NCBI GenBank assembly: GCA_021927905.1
Contig: BLLK01000069.1
Span: 1,612,001-1,676,000, forward strand
Direction of reading: 5' to 3'
Origin: Chaetoceros tenuissimus
Taxonomy: Eukaryota; Bacillariophyta; Thalassiosirophyceae; Chaetocerotales; Chaetocerotaceae
Length of the DNA: 64,000 bases
This document shows positions 31,552 to 41,785 of the stretch, in pieces (positions within the stretch are counted from its first letter, which is position 1; each line of letters starts with the position of its first letter). The notes beneath the pieces were generated by a model. The model was not told where the DNA came from. It saw only the letters and a list, made by a program, of their open reading frames with translations, and ran no database searches. The translations under genes were made by a program, and so were the position numbers.

Positions 31552-32709
31552 TTACATGATAGTACATGATCCGTTGCCATAAATATCCGCCAACTGTTTG
31601 AGACTCATCCATGGTTTCATCTTTCTTTTCATAGGATGGTACTGATTTGGCTCCTTATCCAGCAAACTTTTCATCTTGGTGATGAATGTCTTGAAATCGA
31701 TATCTGGCTCTGGCACTCCATCCATTCCGTCAAGACCAAAGAGAATTACACAAAATTCCCTCAACTCACTGCCTGTGAGACAACGTTCGTCTAAAAAGTC
31801 AAAAACACGATGGTTGAAGCCAAGTTCTCTCATTCTATGAAGAGGCAAGGCATAGTTCAACCATGGATTCATTTCATGCATCTCCTTTGCTTCATCAAAA
31901 AATCCATCTAGTACTTCAATAGAAAGTTCAAGATTCTTATCGAGATCGGAATAGAAATCTATAACCCTTTTATCATCCGTACATAATCTCACAATAATCC
32001 ATATTGGCAACCCTTCCAAAGATTTCAGTGCAGTTTGAAATTCGTGAAGGGAGCTATGATCACTGACTCCTCCATTATCCGATGGGAGTCCATCAGTTGC
32101 TAGAATCAATGCAACACGTTTACCAGATGACTGAAGACTTGCGGACATGGATTCAACGTAGTTTCGTACAGAATAAATATGTTCCGACAGTGGGGTAACT
32201 CCAGTTGGAGAAGACTTTATCAATCTCTTTCCTTCCTGTACATCAGCACGGATAGATTCTTCGTCTTGTCGACCAGGCATTGCCACCGAAAATTCCTGTT
32301 TGGGGTTAGAAATACCAGATGGAAAATTCAAGAATCTGAATTCTGTTGGAGCTTTGAGTAAAGCTGCTAATTGAATATGGTAGTCGATTGTTGATTGAAG
32401 CTCTTTCCATCGAGTACAAGCCATAGATTTCACTTCGTTTGGATTTGCAGTCGGCACAAGCATATTCCCATCAGAAGTATTCATAGATCCTGAGTTATCT
32501 ATAATGAAAATACGAATTGGCATGTCAGTACAACTGTCAGCAAGAGCAGATGCCAAACCATTCGTAAATCCCTGCTGACTAAGCTGTCTTCTTTGACCTT
32601 CATCCAGTGTAAGTTTCTGAAATGTTTCTGTGCTATCCGGAGCAGTCGCTGCTGGTGGAGCGACAGGCATTACATATGCTGATGGCGGTAGGCGTATATC
32701 ATCATCCAT
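31552..32709 (-). CDS. von Willebrand factor A protein with C-terminal CaaX box (copy 1)
   Basis: Single exon, 385 aa. After a Pro/Ala-rich head and a short helix (EGQRRQLSQQGFTNGLASAL), the vWA domain starts at IRIFIIDNSGSMNTSDG, with the complete MIDAS motif DxSxS, a Thr in SSPTGVTPL and the Asp of LATDGLPSDNG. The C-terminal third has a helical region (MNPWLNYALPLHRMRELG, FLDERCLTGSELREFC) and a possible Ca2+-type loop GLDGMDGVPEPDIDF. The final four residues, CTIM, form a CaaX box favouring farnesylation. It is probably a cytosolic, lipid-anchored metal-dependent adhesion or scaffold protein; the ligand is unknown. Head-to-head with a two-intron paralogue. Confidence 0.85.
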   Translation of the reverse strand: MDDDIRLPPSAYVMPVAPPAATAPDSTETFQKLTLDEGQRRQLSQQGFTNGLASALADSCTDMPIRIFIIDNSGSMNTSDGNMLVPTANPNEVKSMACTRWKELQSTIDYHIQLAALLKAPTEFRFLNFPSGISNPKQEFSVAMPGRQDEESIRADVQEGKRLIKSSPTGVTPLSEHIYSVRNYVESMSASLQSSGKRVALILATDGLPSDNGGVSDHSSLHEFQTALKSLEGLPIWIIVRLCTDDKRVIDFYSDLDKNLELSIEVLDGFFDEAKEMHEMNPWLNYALPLHRMRELGFNHRVFDFLDERCLTGSELREFCVILFGLDGMDGVPEPDIDFKTFITKMKSLLDKEPNQYHPMKRKMKPWMSLKQLADIYGNGSCTIM

Positions 32710-33027
32710 AGTTGTTGTATGTATATAATAGGTATATCAATTGATCGTGAGTTATAAATTGTGTTTGTTTTTATGTGAGGAACCGAAAAAATCTACCAAT
32801 GCGAACACCAAAGAAATAAAATCAATCGTGCTTTCATTCACAGACGGTATTGTCCATCGCCAAAAGGCCATTTATGCCCCATCATGCCCCATCATGCCTC
32901 GTCATTGTATTGATAGATCACAAAAGAACAAAAAGGCAGTTAATTGGTCGTATCGTATAGCATCGTAGCTCTCATCAAATCACAACTATCAGAACCAATA
33001 GTTGCAAATAAAAGAAATAATCATAAA
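32710..33027. promoter_or_regulatory. Shared divergent promoter region of the vWA pair
   Basis: 318 bp between start codons of two paralogues, so both promoters must lie here. It contains a short tandem repeat of ATGCCCCATC at about 32874-32899 (two copies plus a partial third). No TATA box was obvious. Confidence 0.45.
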
Positions 33028-34390
33028 ATGAATGCAAATGGAATACCAATGGCTGTTCCTATCCCTCCACCAGCGACAGCTCCGATGGCAGCGGCAACTA
33101 GCTCTTTCCCATCCTATAGAAAAACAGCACAAGTAGAGCTTACTCAAAATCAAAGAGATCAACTCAAAGCACAAGGTTATACTGAGGGTCTTATTGAAAT
33201 CATTACAAAAAGCGTTAGCTACTTTCCGCATAGAGTCTGGGTTGTGGACAATTCAGGAAGTAAGTGCAAATGAAAATGTTTCTTGGGATTGAATCTTGAC
33301 TTGTGTATCACAGTGTATCACTTTTTCTTTTATAACTGTTCTCATGATACGAACTCCGATTTCATATTATTCAATAGGTATGAACAAAAATGACGGTAAT
33401 AGATTAGTTTCTACAAAAGGAAACTCTGTGAAAATGGTTCAGTGTACAAGATGGTTGGAAATTGTTGAGACCGTCAATTATCATGCTCAAATGGCAGCAC
33501 TTGTTTCTGCACCTACAACCTTTCGTTTACTTAATCATCCAGGCGGACACATTGGTCCACAGGAATTCTCAATAGCAGAAAGAGGTATTGACTTGCATGT
33601 TATTGAAGAAGATTTGGGAATGGCAAAGTATGTCATGAATTCATCCAGTCCTTCCGGTGTCACACCTCTTACTGATCATTTACTTGCCATCAAAAATCGA
33701 GTCTTGATGGATGCCGATGAATTAAGAAGTAAGGGTGAAAGAGTCACAATCGTACTTGCAACGGATGGACTTCCAACCAACGAACAAGGAATTGGGGGAA
33801 TTGCTGAACGTAATGAATTTATCAATGCATTAAGATCCCTCCAAGGACTACCGGTATGGATTGTCGTCCGTTTATGTACTGATGAAGCAGCTGTTGTTTC
33901 TTTTTACAATCAAATTGATGAGCAACTTGAATTATCTATCGAAGTGCTTGATGACTTCATTGGTGAAGCTGAAGAAGTTTATGAACATAATCCATGGCTA
34001 ATCTATTCATTACCAATTCACAGGATGAGAGAGATGGGTACCCCTCATAGGTGAGAAGATTATCATTGTTCTTTACAATCTTAAATGAATATTTTTACAT
34101 AATTTGCAAATATGAAATCTCACACTCTCAACAGACTCTTCGATCTTCTTGACGAGCGTCCTTTCACAAAAGCTGAATTGCGAGAATTCTGTTTTTTACT
34201 TTTTGGGGCTGGTAATATGGATGGAGTGGAGGATCCTGATGTTGACTTCAATGATTTCCTCAAAGGCATACAAGACTTGATCAAAAGAGAAAAGGAATGC
34301 TGGGATCCTATCAAAAAGAAAATGAAACCCATCTTGGACTTGAAGCAGATGCACAAAGTGTATGGAAGTGGATCCTGTGTGATCATGTAA
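33028..34390 (+). CDS. von Willebrand factor A protein with C-terminal CaaX box (copy 2)
   Basis: Three exons (33028-33259, 33378-34050, 34135-34390), introns of 118 and 84 bp; 386 aa. The first intron splits the MIDAS codons themselves: DNSG-S restored as DNSGSMNKNDG. The vWA domain is intact (SSPSGVTPLTDH, VLATDGLPTNEQG). The helical C-terminal part matches copy 1 block by block (HNPWLIYSLPIHRMREMG, LFDLLDERPFTKAELREF, GAGNMDGVEDPDVDF). It ends in CVIM, a farnesylation-type CaaX box. Copy 1 is intronless, so one copy gained or lost introns after duplication. Predicted to be membrane-attached through a lipid. Confidence 0.87.
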
Positions 34391-34526
34391 AGTAACAATT
34401 TTTTATTTTATGAAAAGAAAAAATTGAACAAAAAAAATAGAAAAAGTCACGAAGAAACCCCATTCGTCAATGACAATAGCCCCCAAATATTCCCCCCTCT
34501 TGTTCCAATGATAGTTTATGAAAATT

Positions 34527-35630
34527 CTAATTATAAACATCATCTATAGGTTCCCAATCTTCACCATCCTCGTGCATTCGAGATGGGTCTCTTTGGACCA
34601 ATCCGTTCAGTGTATTACGTATATTTGATCTTGAAGCTGGATGGCAGTCTTCTCGAAGTCTGTTACTAGCATGGTAATTTCTATCTGGTTCTGGCTGAGG
34701 AGCAAGATGAAATCTACCTTGAGGTCTCACTTCTTGTTCCTCTATACTGCGGGCTTCATGGTTCATCAAATGATTGTTTGGGGTATCTCGGTCATTTCGA
34801 ATCCCTCGAAGTTTTTTCCTCATCCTTCTCGGAGATGGTGTACCATTTTGCAAAGGAAAGTTATAGTAGCCATATGCATTATTCCTGTTATTGTCTAAAG
34901 CATTATTCATAGCTTGGCGATATCTTGCAGCATTTTGTCTAGGTTCCTCATAAAATGAGCTCATTGCAGTTGTCGAGGTAGCAGTGCTATCTTCGTAGCT
35001 TTGTACGCTCATTTGCGAGTCTGAAGGTCGAACAAATGAACTAGTCAAGGCATTTCGAAGGTTCTGTCGCTCGATCATTAAGGTATTTCGAGATAACGAC
35101 GAAATTGGGGCCTGTAGACTCATTCCTGTATCCATTGCATCAGTGCTGTTTGATTCTATTTGAGGATCAGGGCGAGTACATATTTCTGCGTTTTTCTCAC
35201 TGCTAGTTTGTTGCTTCGAATTAGAGGTCGTATTTTTCCTCAAATGAGGTGGAAGTTTCTTATAACTTTTCACAGCATCTCTTAGAACTTGGCTTGTCTT
35301 TTCCCTTGCCAAGACATCGCCTACATCTTTCCATATGAGAGTAGTAGAATCTTGCTTCAAAAATCTTCCAGGTGGATCTAGTTCACGAACTTTCTGTACT
35401 AGGAGTTTGGATCTAGAAGATACATGATAGGGTTAGTTTCGTTCCATTACAAAGTTATTGGTTCAAAGAAAACAAACTTACAAATCAGATTTACCCATTT
35501 TCGTACATTTTGAATATTCTTGAGCATATGAAAGTGCTATTTTTCGTAGCTTCTGATTTCCTACATGCTTATTATTGTTACCACCCCTGCCTAGCAATAC
35601 ATCATTATCTCCAGGATTAATCACTGCCAT
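34527..35630 (-). CDS. DUF6824 (DVLLGRGG) protein, diatom/stramenopile type
   Basis: Two exons (35630-35482, 35412-34527) with a 69-bp intron; the join reads MGKSDLSKLLVQKVRELDPP. 344 aa. The N-terminus holds the diagnostic block NDVLLGRGGNNNKHVGNQKL, then a helix IALSYAQEYSKCTKMGKS, PPGRFLKQD, and IWKDVGDVLAREKTSQVLRD, all standard for DUF6824. The C-terminal 200 residues are low-complexity, Asn/Arg/Ser-rich. The domain is expanded in diatoms and has no assigned biochemistry; a nucleic-acid-binding or regulatory role is often guessed but not shown. Confidence 0.88.
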
Positions 35631-36844
35631 TTTCAACGCATTCACGGGGGTTTCCCAGTTTAGAGAAATAAATGTGTTTTATCAATCCTAACTAAGTTCT
35701 TCGTTTGCACGAACGCATCAACACGAACAAATGAGAAGGAGAACCACCAAACGAAAGACAAACTCTCTCCAACACCTTCTCTCTTTAATGTATTTCCTTG
35801 CTTATGATGTTCTGTACTAAGAACCTAGCTAGCATGAACGAGAGTGCATACGAATGAAAAGAGACTACCTGTCTGGATGTACTCGTTCTCGAGTACTTCT
35901 GAATTTTCTTCGCTAAGAACCCATACTTCCCAGGTTCGCTCTCACGTAGAGTTGAGTCATCTACGCGACCTCCGTAGGGTAAAGACTTCCTCGATGAAAG
36001 GAATTCGACTCGTGTTCCAAATATTTCTACTATCTTAGTCCAACGAGAACTGTGTTGAAAATGGAATGTTCGATTGTATATTGGTTTTAAAAGAGGAATT
36101 AATTCTCAAAATTCCCAGTATTTCGTAAGGTTTTATGATATTTTAGGAATTAATATAACAATTTTCAAAACGAATTTAAATTGGATTTAGACATGCAATA
36201 AAAGCTGCATTTAAAAATATTACTTTGAAAGTCCAAAATAAAGCATTTTGTCTAATGTCGTCAATGACCGGTCGGCAAGAAAAATAGATGTCGATGGACG
36301 AAATTACACTGGACTGAAAGAAAATACGACATTTGAGACGTATTTAGACATATAAACAAATAATTTTTCTATAATGAGCTTTACTTTACTCTTTCGTACA
36401 CTTCACTACGTACGCACGTTTATCTCGGTCGAGTTGAGTCGAGTCCGACCAAGTCCGAAACATACCTACCCAACGCGGTCATATTCTCTTGAGATCCCTC
36501 CTTCTCTCCTTTTTGTGTGCTTTTTGGAGGATGGACGAAACTTTTATGTAAGTAGAAAGTACCATACTTACAGAACGCCTTTCTATCATATATATTCAAT
36601 AACCATTGAATCTTCTATAGGTGCCTCATTTCTAGTAGGAATCTCTGTTTCTGATTCAGGCAAATACGTTAAGGAAATCTTTTTGACTGACTACTCTAGA
36701 TTTTCATTTGAAGTTCTTTGATATTCAGATTGAGACCGAGCTAGACAGGAGTTTCTAGTTCTATATAAAACAGCGTTTGTGATTGAGGGGACTTATATAT
36801 TCTCTTGAATCAGAAATATATTCAGAATACAAGAGCGCGCAGTG
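35631..36844. other. Long intergenic region (1.2 kb)
   Basis: No supported gene. Open frames at 35844-36038 and 36374-36721 have no motif and odd composition. 36100-36360 is very AT-rich. A GAGTC/GTCGAG-rich patch (GTCGAGTTGAGTCGAGTCC) lies at about 36429-36446. The promoter of the PT-rich surface protein is at the right end. Confidence 0.45.
36762..36770 (+). promoter_or_regulatory. TATA-box candidate
   Basis: TATATAAAA lies 75 bp upstream of the ATG at 36845, a plausible spacing for a TATA box about 30 bp before the transcription start and a short leader. Confidence 0.4.
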
Positions 36845-38029
36845 ATGACATCATTCAGTAAAATGTGGAATCACGCACTACTTCCTATCCTTTTACTTTT
36901 CAATTTCTCGTTGGTAGATGCATCATTTTTTAGGAGCAAACACATAAATGCTCAATCACAGAAACATATATTACGAAGAGATGCGTTGCTTGGTGGAGAT
37001 AGCAGTACTTGGACACCCGAAAAAATTTTAGATGATGCGGTAGACGATGACGAATTGAAAAAAATCATGGAGATGGATGATGACAATGATCAAGATGATG
37101 AAGTTGATACTGTGACCGACAGTCCAACCTGGAATCAGTTAGAATCTGCTGACGACGATTATTATCCCGACCCTCCTTCAACGAGTGCACCGACAAAAGC
37201 TCCCACGCCAAGCCCTACAATTGCTCCTTCTCCGAGCCCTACAAAGTCTCCAACGGCTTTTCCCTCGCAGTCACCTACTATTAATCCTTTAGAATCTGCC
37301 GATGATGACTATTACCCTGGTGGTCCTCCAAAGACATCTTCTCCTCCTTCTGTAAACCCTTTGGAATCTGCAGATGATGACTATTACCCAAACCCTCCTG
37401 AAACCACAACATCACCATCATCATCACCATCAGTCAATATAATTACATCAAAAGCTTTGTCAGGAAGTGAATCACCATCGTCTAAACCATCATTCAAAGA
37501 TGATGATGATTTAGTCACTTCTGTTCCTTCAATGACACCGTCTCAGAATGATGACGAATTCGATACTTCTCCACCGTCGGTTACACCATTAGATCAAGAT
37601 TCATCTTCACCAAGCAAAGCCCCAACTCAAGCTCCCGTTCATCATTGGCCCACTCATCCACCAACAATTGCTCCCACTCGCACTCCAACGTTTATGCCAA
37701 CATCAGAAGCATGGGCTGATAAAGTTAAAGATGAAGAAGAAAGGCTAAAGGCATTGGCAGAAGATAGAACTGCGGAAGTTGTAGCAGGTGTGATTGCGGT
37801 ATTGGGAATTATTGGAATGTTGCTAACTGCTTACCAACTATTTGCAAATCCAGATGGGCTTTTTGCATCATGCTGTCGTTTGTCTTTAAAAATTTCATCA
37901 TTCTTTTTGAAGGTCATATGTTTGCCTTGTAGATTATGCTGTGGAAAATACAGTGGTTATCATACATCTGATCCTGAAAATAGAGCCGTTTTTGTGGAGG
38001 AGTACACAAATGATCTTGAGTTGACATGA
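36845..38029 (+). CDS. Pro/Thr/Ser-rich cell-surface membrane protein with LESADDDYYP repeats
   Basis: Single exon, 394 aa from ATG 36845. A signal peptide (LLPILLLFNFSLVDA) and an RR-containing propeptide-like segment (KHILRRDALLGG) precede an acidic region. Three copies of LESADDDYYP follow, separated by Pro/Thr/Ser linkers of the kind found in diatom wall and surface proteins (SPTIAPSPSPTKSP, APTQAPVHHWPTHPP). Next comes a charged helix, a membrane span (VVAGVIAVLGIIGMLLTAY) and a short cysteine-rich cytoplasmic region (CLPCRLCCGKYSGYHTSD), likely S-acylated. The extracellular part is probably heavily O-glycosylated. Tyr pairs flanked by acids could be sulfated. Function unknown; wall attachment is inference. 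Confidence 0.8.
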   Translation: MTSFSKMWNHALLPILLLFNFSLVDASFFRSKHINAQSQKHILRRDALLGGDSSTWTPEKILDDAVDDDELKKIMEMDDDNDQDDEVDTVTDSPTWNQLESADDDYYPDPPSTSAPTKAPTPSPTIAPSPSPTKSPTAFPSQSPTINPLESADDDYYPGGPPKTSSPPSVNPLESADDDYYPNPPETTTSPSSSPSVNIITSKALSGSESPSSKPSFKDDDDLVTSVPSMTPSQNDDEFDTSPPSVTPLDQDSSSPSKAPTQAPVHHWPTHPPTIAPTRTPTFMPTSEAWADKVKDEEERLKALAEDRTAEVVAGVIAVLGIIGMLLTAYQLFANPDGLFASCCRLSLKISSFFLKVICLPCRLCCGKYSGYHTSDPENRAVFVEEYTNDLELT

Positions 38030-38134
38030 TGAATACAAGTATGCAAATAACAACAGCGAAAAAGAAATCGACATAGCTCTTTACGTATTTGGAGAATGAT
38101 ATTGAATTACAATAGAATAAATAAATTTCTTAGA

Positions 38135-39295
38135 TTAGAACTTATTATTCAGTTGTCTCATTGTCTTGTTCATCTTGAATTCTTCTCTCTCGTTAAGTAG
38201 ATCTGTAAACATCTTTGAGTTGGGCTCTTCTTTTGAACTTCCAAGTCGGATAGCTGTCTGAATTGCACCACCATAACTGTAGTCTTCAATATAAGCAAAT
38301 AGTTCCCAATCATATGGATAGCATTTCAAAGCTACACAGTCTTCACCTCTTGCACTAAATCTATTTAACACATATGTTTCCTGATATCCTCCTCCTTCGC
38401 AGTCAAAAAGTGTCTCCTGTGCCATTTTCTTCGCGTTTGGTGCTAGGATATTGAAGCCCCAAGATTCTACATTTCTCCAGAAAGGGTTTATTAGCAAAAA
38501 GAGTCTAGGCCCAAATGACTCATGTATTTTGGCAATGTCTTTTAGATATTTCACATCAGTATTTGCAAAAACCATAGCTTGTACATCACCGCTTGGACCT
38601 GCAGCAGCTTCTGCTGTAATTAGTGCACTTCCATCAAAATCCCAAATATCCTGTGCTTTAATTTCAGGAGGAAAGTTTTCTTTCCCGCTATTCTTTTCTT
38701 CTTCCGTCTGGATTGACTTGGCTGTAGCTCTTATTTCTCGCAAAAGTTCTTCTGTTAGTGGTCGTCCAGCTTCACGATAAATTTGCTGTGCTCCGCCTGG
38801 CCAACCGTTCTCTTCTTCAGCAGGGGTAATTGCTTCTCCTTCCTTTACCAAAGCAAGACGAACTGTTTGTCTGGTGATACCATCTTCGAATGCCCTCTCG
38901 ATAGCTAAGGCAGCCTGTCTAGTTTGTTCCTCTATACTTTCAGGTACATATAATACTGCATTTGATCGTGATCTTTTGCTTGATTGAGGTTTCGCTGCTG
39001 CTGCTTCTTCCATTTCTTTTTGTCTTGCCAATTGAATATCCTTTTCTTGTTTGGCTTCCTCTTCCACCTGTTCTATGCTTTTACCTTCAAGTTCAGCCAA
39101 CTCTCTTCTTATTTTTGCAGCTTGTTCTCGAAGTCTTTCTACTTCAGCATTTGCCGAATCAGTCGAAAACTGCCGTGTCAGGGGAATAGGAACATTGCTT
39201 CTACGGAGTGATGTAGGAGTGAAGGCATGAGTCGAATAATGAGACTGGATAGAAAAAGCTAGTAGAAAAAGAGATGGTTTTTTCATTCTTGACAT
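38135..39295 (-). CDS. Plastid-targeted DUF1995 protein
   Basis: Single exon, 386 aa. Signal peptide followed by a Phe-started transit region (YSTHA|FTPTSLRRSN), the diatom plastid-import pattern. Residues about 45-95 are coiled coil (AEVERLREQAAKIRRELAEL). The globular domain starts VLYVPESIEEQTRQAALAIE and contains ALVFAN-like QAMVFANTDVKYL, LFLLINPFWRNVESWGFNIL and CYPYDWELFAYIEDY, matching DUF1995 proteins of plants and algae. These are stromal or thylakoid-associated proteins of unclear function, related in sequence to light-regulated plastid factors. Confidence 0.85.
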   Translation of the reverse strand: MSRMKKPSLFLLAFSIQSHYSTHAFTPTSLRRSNVPIPLTRQFSTDSANAEVERLREQAAKIRRELAELEGKSIEQVEEEAKQEKDIQLARQKEMEEAAAAKPQSSKRSRSNAVLYVPESIEEQTRQAALAIERAFEDGITRQTVRLALVKEGEAITPAEEENGWPGGAQQIYREAGRPLTEELLREIRATAKSIQTEEEKNSGKENFPPEIKAQDIWDFDGSALITAEAAAGPSGDVQAMVFANTDVKYLKDIAKIHESFGPRLFLLINPFWRNVESWGFNILAPNAKKMAQETLFDCEGGGYQETYVLNRFSARGEDCVALKCYPYDWELFAYIEDYSYGGAIQTAIRLGSSKEEPNSKMFTDLLNEREEFKMNKTMRQLNNKF

Positions 39296-39633
39296 TTATT
39301 AGAAAAGCAAAAGAATGTTTTGTGTTCTTTATTGCGATTTTATGCTTCTTCTGAAGTGCTGCTAGATGATGTGTTTTTACAGAAATGTAAGGATGTGTTG
39401 TGATCATTGCATTAAAGTGAGTGAGTAATTAGGAGATGAAATCATGCTGTCACGCAATGATGAATGACTCATTTAGTCAGAATTTTAACCGATGTTTACT
39501 GGAATGACGCTTTCTCACTATCCTAGATTTTTGTTTGTTGAAAATAGATTTATAGTGGATTCTCTAATTAGACTATGCGATTTCCTTGAATGAATTCTCT
39601 AATTAGATTATGCATTCATCTGCAGCCATTGAT
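39296..39633. other. Intergenic with a short direct repeat
   Basis: 338 bp between the DUF1995 start and the end of the FAD monooxygenase gene. It contains two near-identical 20-bp words (ATTCTCTAATTAGA-C/T-TATGC) at 39559-39578 and 39594-39613. No gene. Confidence 0.5.
39559..39613. repeat. Pair of 20-bp direct repeats
   Basis: The repeats differ at one base and are offset by 35 bp. The AATTAG core is AT-rich and palindromic-like (CTAATTAG). This could be a duplicated regulatory site or a footprint of past duplication. Confidence 0.5.
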
Positions 39634-41456
39634 CTACTTCTGTGATTCTTTGTCGTTTGTCTTCGTCAAAACATCTGCAGGACTGATATTTCCTTTTGTG
39701 AAAAATGCAAGCTTTTTCAAAAGTGACGCAATAACTACTCCCCCAAAGAGTCCAATAGTGATTGTTCCGCTGTTCTTCCCTGTAGCTTTTGCGATAGATC
39801 TAATGATCAATTTTACACAAGCGGTAAAGCCATAGATACCTGATCCAATAATAGCTACCTGTCCTAGACGATCAAATCTCTTTCGTCTTCTTACACCAGT
39901 GAAAGTAATTCCTTCTTTTTGCAACATGGAGATTGTATTCGGAGCAAAAACCTTTGGTAGAATCTTGCTGAAAATGGAATCAAGAATAAGAGGAAGAATG
40001 AAAGTAAGGAAGCCTAGTTTTCCTGGTCTGTCCAATTCACGAGAGATCTTCACCAAAGATTCAGATTCCTTTGCACGCTTCTTCGAAAATAAATGCACTG
40101 CTTCTGGGATTGACTTTGTCTCGTCGATAGCTTCTTCAAGCACGACAACATCTTCAAGTGCAGAATTAGCTCCAAGTCCAAAATATGGCTTTACAGTATG
40201 CGCACAATCTCCTAAAATGAGAGCTCTATCTCCCTGATTCAGTCTTGGTCCAGCATATCTGAATGATGGAAGAAAAGACACTGGTTTCTTTGCAATTGCT
40301 GCTACGGTCTCGTCATCCAACAAAACAGAGAATTGAGGTAAAGTGTCATCAAGTAATGCTCTGAATTTAATAGGATCAGTGTCCGAAGCTGCAAACTCGT
40401 CACCTTCCTTAACAAGTAAAACTCCACAGTAATTACCGTTTCGGTCTGCTGGTAAAGCGTCATAGTTAATTCTTCCATCCTTTGTTCTGGCACTATAGTT
40501 TAAATCTGGTCTCCAATCATCTGGAATCTTCATTGGAACCGTTTTATATACTCTTCTATTATCATCAATGTATCTTCGCACTTTGAATGGCTGTCCTGCA
40601 AAGAGTTTCTGAAAAGCATTCATTGTCTTGAATTTATCAACATCACTTTGCTCCATGGCATTAGCTACAGTTCTTGCTGTACCATCAGCTGCAATCACAA
40701 GATTAGCAGTAATATCAAAGGTTTCATCAACATCGCAAATCTCTGACTTTTCGTCTCCTCCAGTTTTTGCACTTGCTGATGGGTTCTTTCTCTCAGTACT
40801 GTCGCATTTTGCAACGGTGAGACGGACCGCTGTATTTTCATCTGCTGCGAAATCCTGTGGGTAAACTTCATATCCGTAATTCAATTCTATCTGATCAGCA
40901 TAATTTTCAAGAACATGTTTATGAAGAACTCCTACTAACTTGTCTCTTGGAAGTACTTGAGTCATGACTGGTCTATCGGTAAAAATACGTTCAACTCCAT
41001 CTTCTGCACCAGACTCTGGGGACCAATCTTTTCTCCCAACGACTGCAGTGCAACATCTTCAACCTCGTCCCATACACCGTATTGTCTCAAAGCATTTTGA
41101 CCTCTACTTCCTAAGCCAATCAAGTAGAATTTTGCTACATCGCTCCATACATTTTCATCAGTTGGTGAAGGAGGTGGATCTAATCTATCGAAAACTTTGA
41201 TCTTTTGATCTGGGAATTTCTTTGCAAGCATGATGGCGCTTAAAAGACCTGCAGGTCCTGCACCTACAATGAGGTTATCGTTTTTTACATTTTCAGATGA
41301 AATAGACTGAGCATCAGTTGATGGTTCAGATACGACATTTAGAAGACTTGGACTTGAACGATAAACCCCTACAGTCTGTGGCTTTATGGATGAAAACCCA
41401 TACGATGTTGGTGCCAAGCAAAGCGCAATAACGGCTGTCGCTCTAAACAATCCCAT
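39634..41456 (-). CDS. FAD-dependent monooxygenase (kynurenine 3-monooxygenase-like), frame break in this copy
   Basis: Two overlapping frames together cover a full-length enzyme. The N-terminal frame (41456 to about 41050) has a signal peptide and plastid-type start (PTSYG|FSSIK), the FAD Rossmann motif NLIVGAGPAGLLSAIMLA, and FYLIGLGSRGQNALRQYGV. The frame then shifts by one base, and the second frame carries VVGRKDWSPESG, ERIFTDRPVMTQVLPRDKL, the DG motif (LVIAADGTARTVAN), GDCAHTVKPYFGLGANSAL (GD motif) and a C-terminal span (IGLFGGVVIASLLKKL). Family members hydroxylate aromatic or amine substrates using NADPH. The shift is consistent with one missing base between 41041 and 41062. An intron cannot explain it, because no donor/acceptor fits. 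Confidence 0.75.
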
Positions 41457-41785
41457 GCTAGATTAAAGTTCCCTAACTGTTGTAAGACTCGTTTGAAGAT
41501 GGGATAGAAAAGAAACTTTGTGAATGGTTTGTTTGATTCGATTCATGATGGAGATGATGTTTGAGATTGATTGAAGTGATGATGTGGTAAATTTGCGAAC
41601 ACAATTGCATCTTTCCTTCGTAGAAGAGATGGGACCCAACCCGATAATGCGCATCACGCAGAGCCAGTGAAACTGTGAAACTTTTTGCGTTCCTATCTTG
41701 CAACAACACTGTGCATGCATTCAAAAGGTTGTTCACTAATACACTCTTGAAAGCTTCATCTCCATTGCATTAATAATTACTCATC
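41457..41785. promoter_or_regulatory. Divergent upstream region (329 bp)
   Basis: Between the monooxygenase start and the NOP53 start. No gene supported; minus-strand frames here overlap each other and lack motifs. Confidence 0.35.

Noticed and set aside
31552-34390. The vWA proteins as inter-alpha-trypsin or integrin-type secreted adhesins
   Set aside because: Neither has a signal peptide, and both end in CaaX boxes, which points to the cytosolic face of membranes.
36374-36721. 115-codon open frame in the long intergenic region
   Set aside because: Starts with ATG but composition is odd, no domain is visible and it lies in promoter-like DNA upstream of a TATA box.
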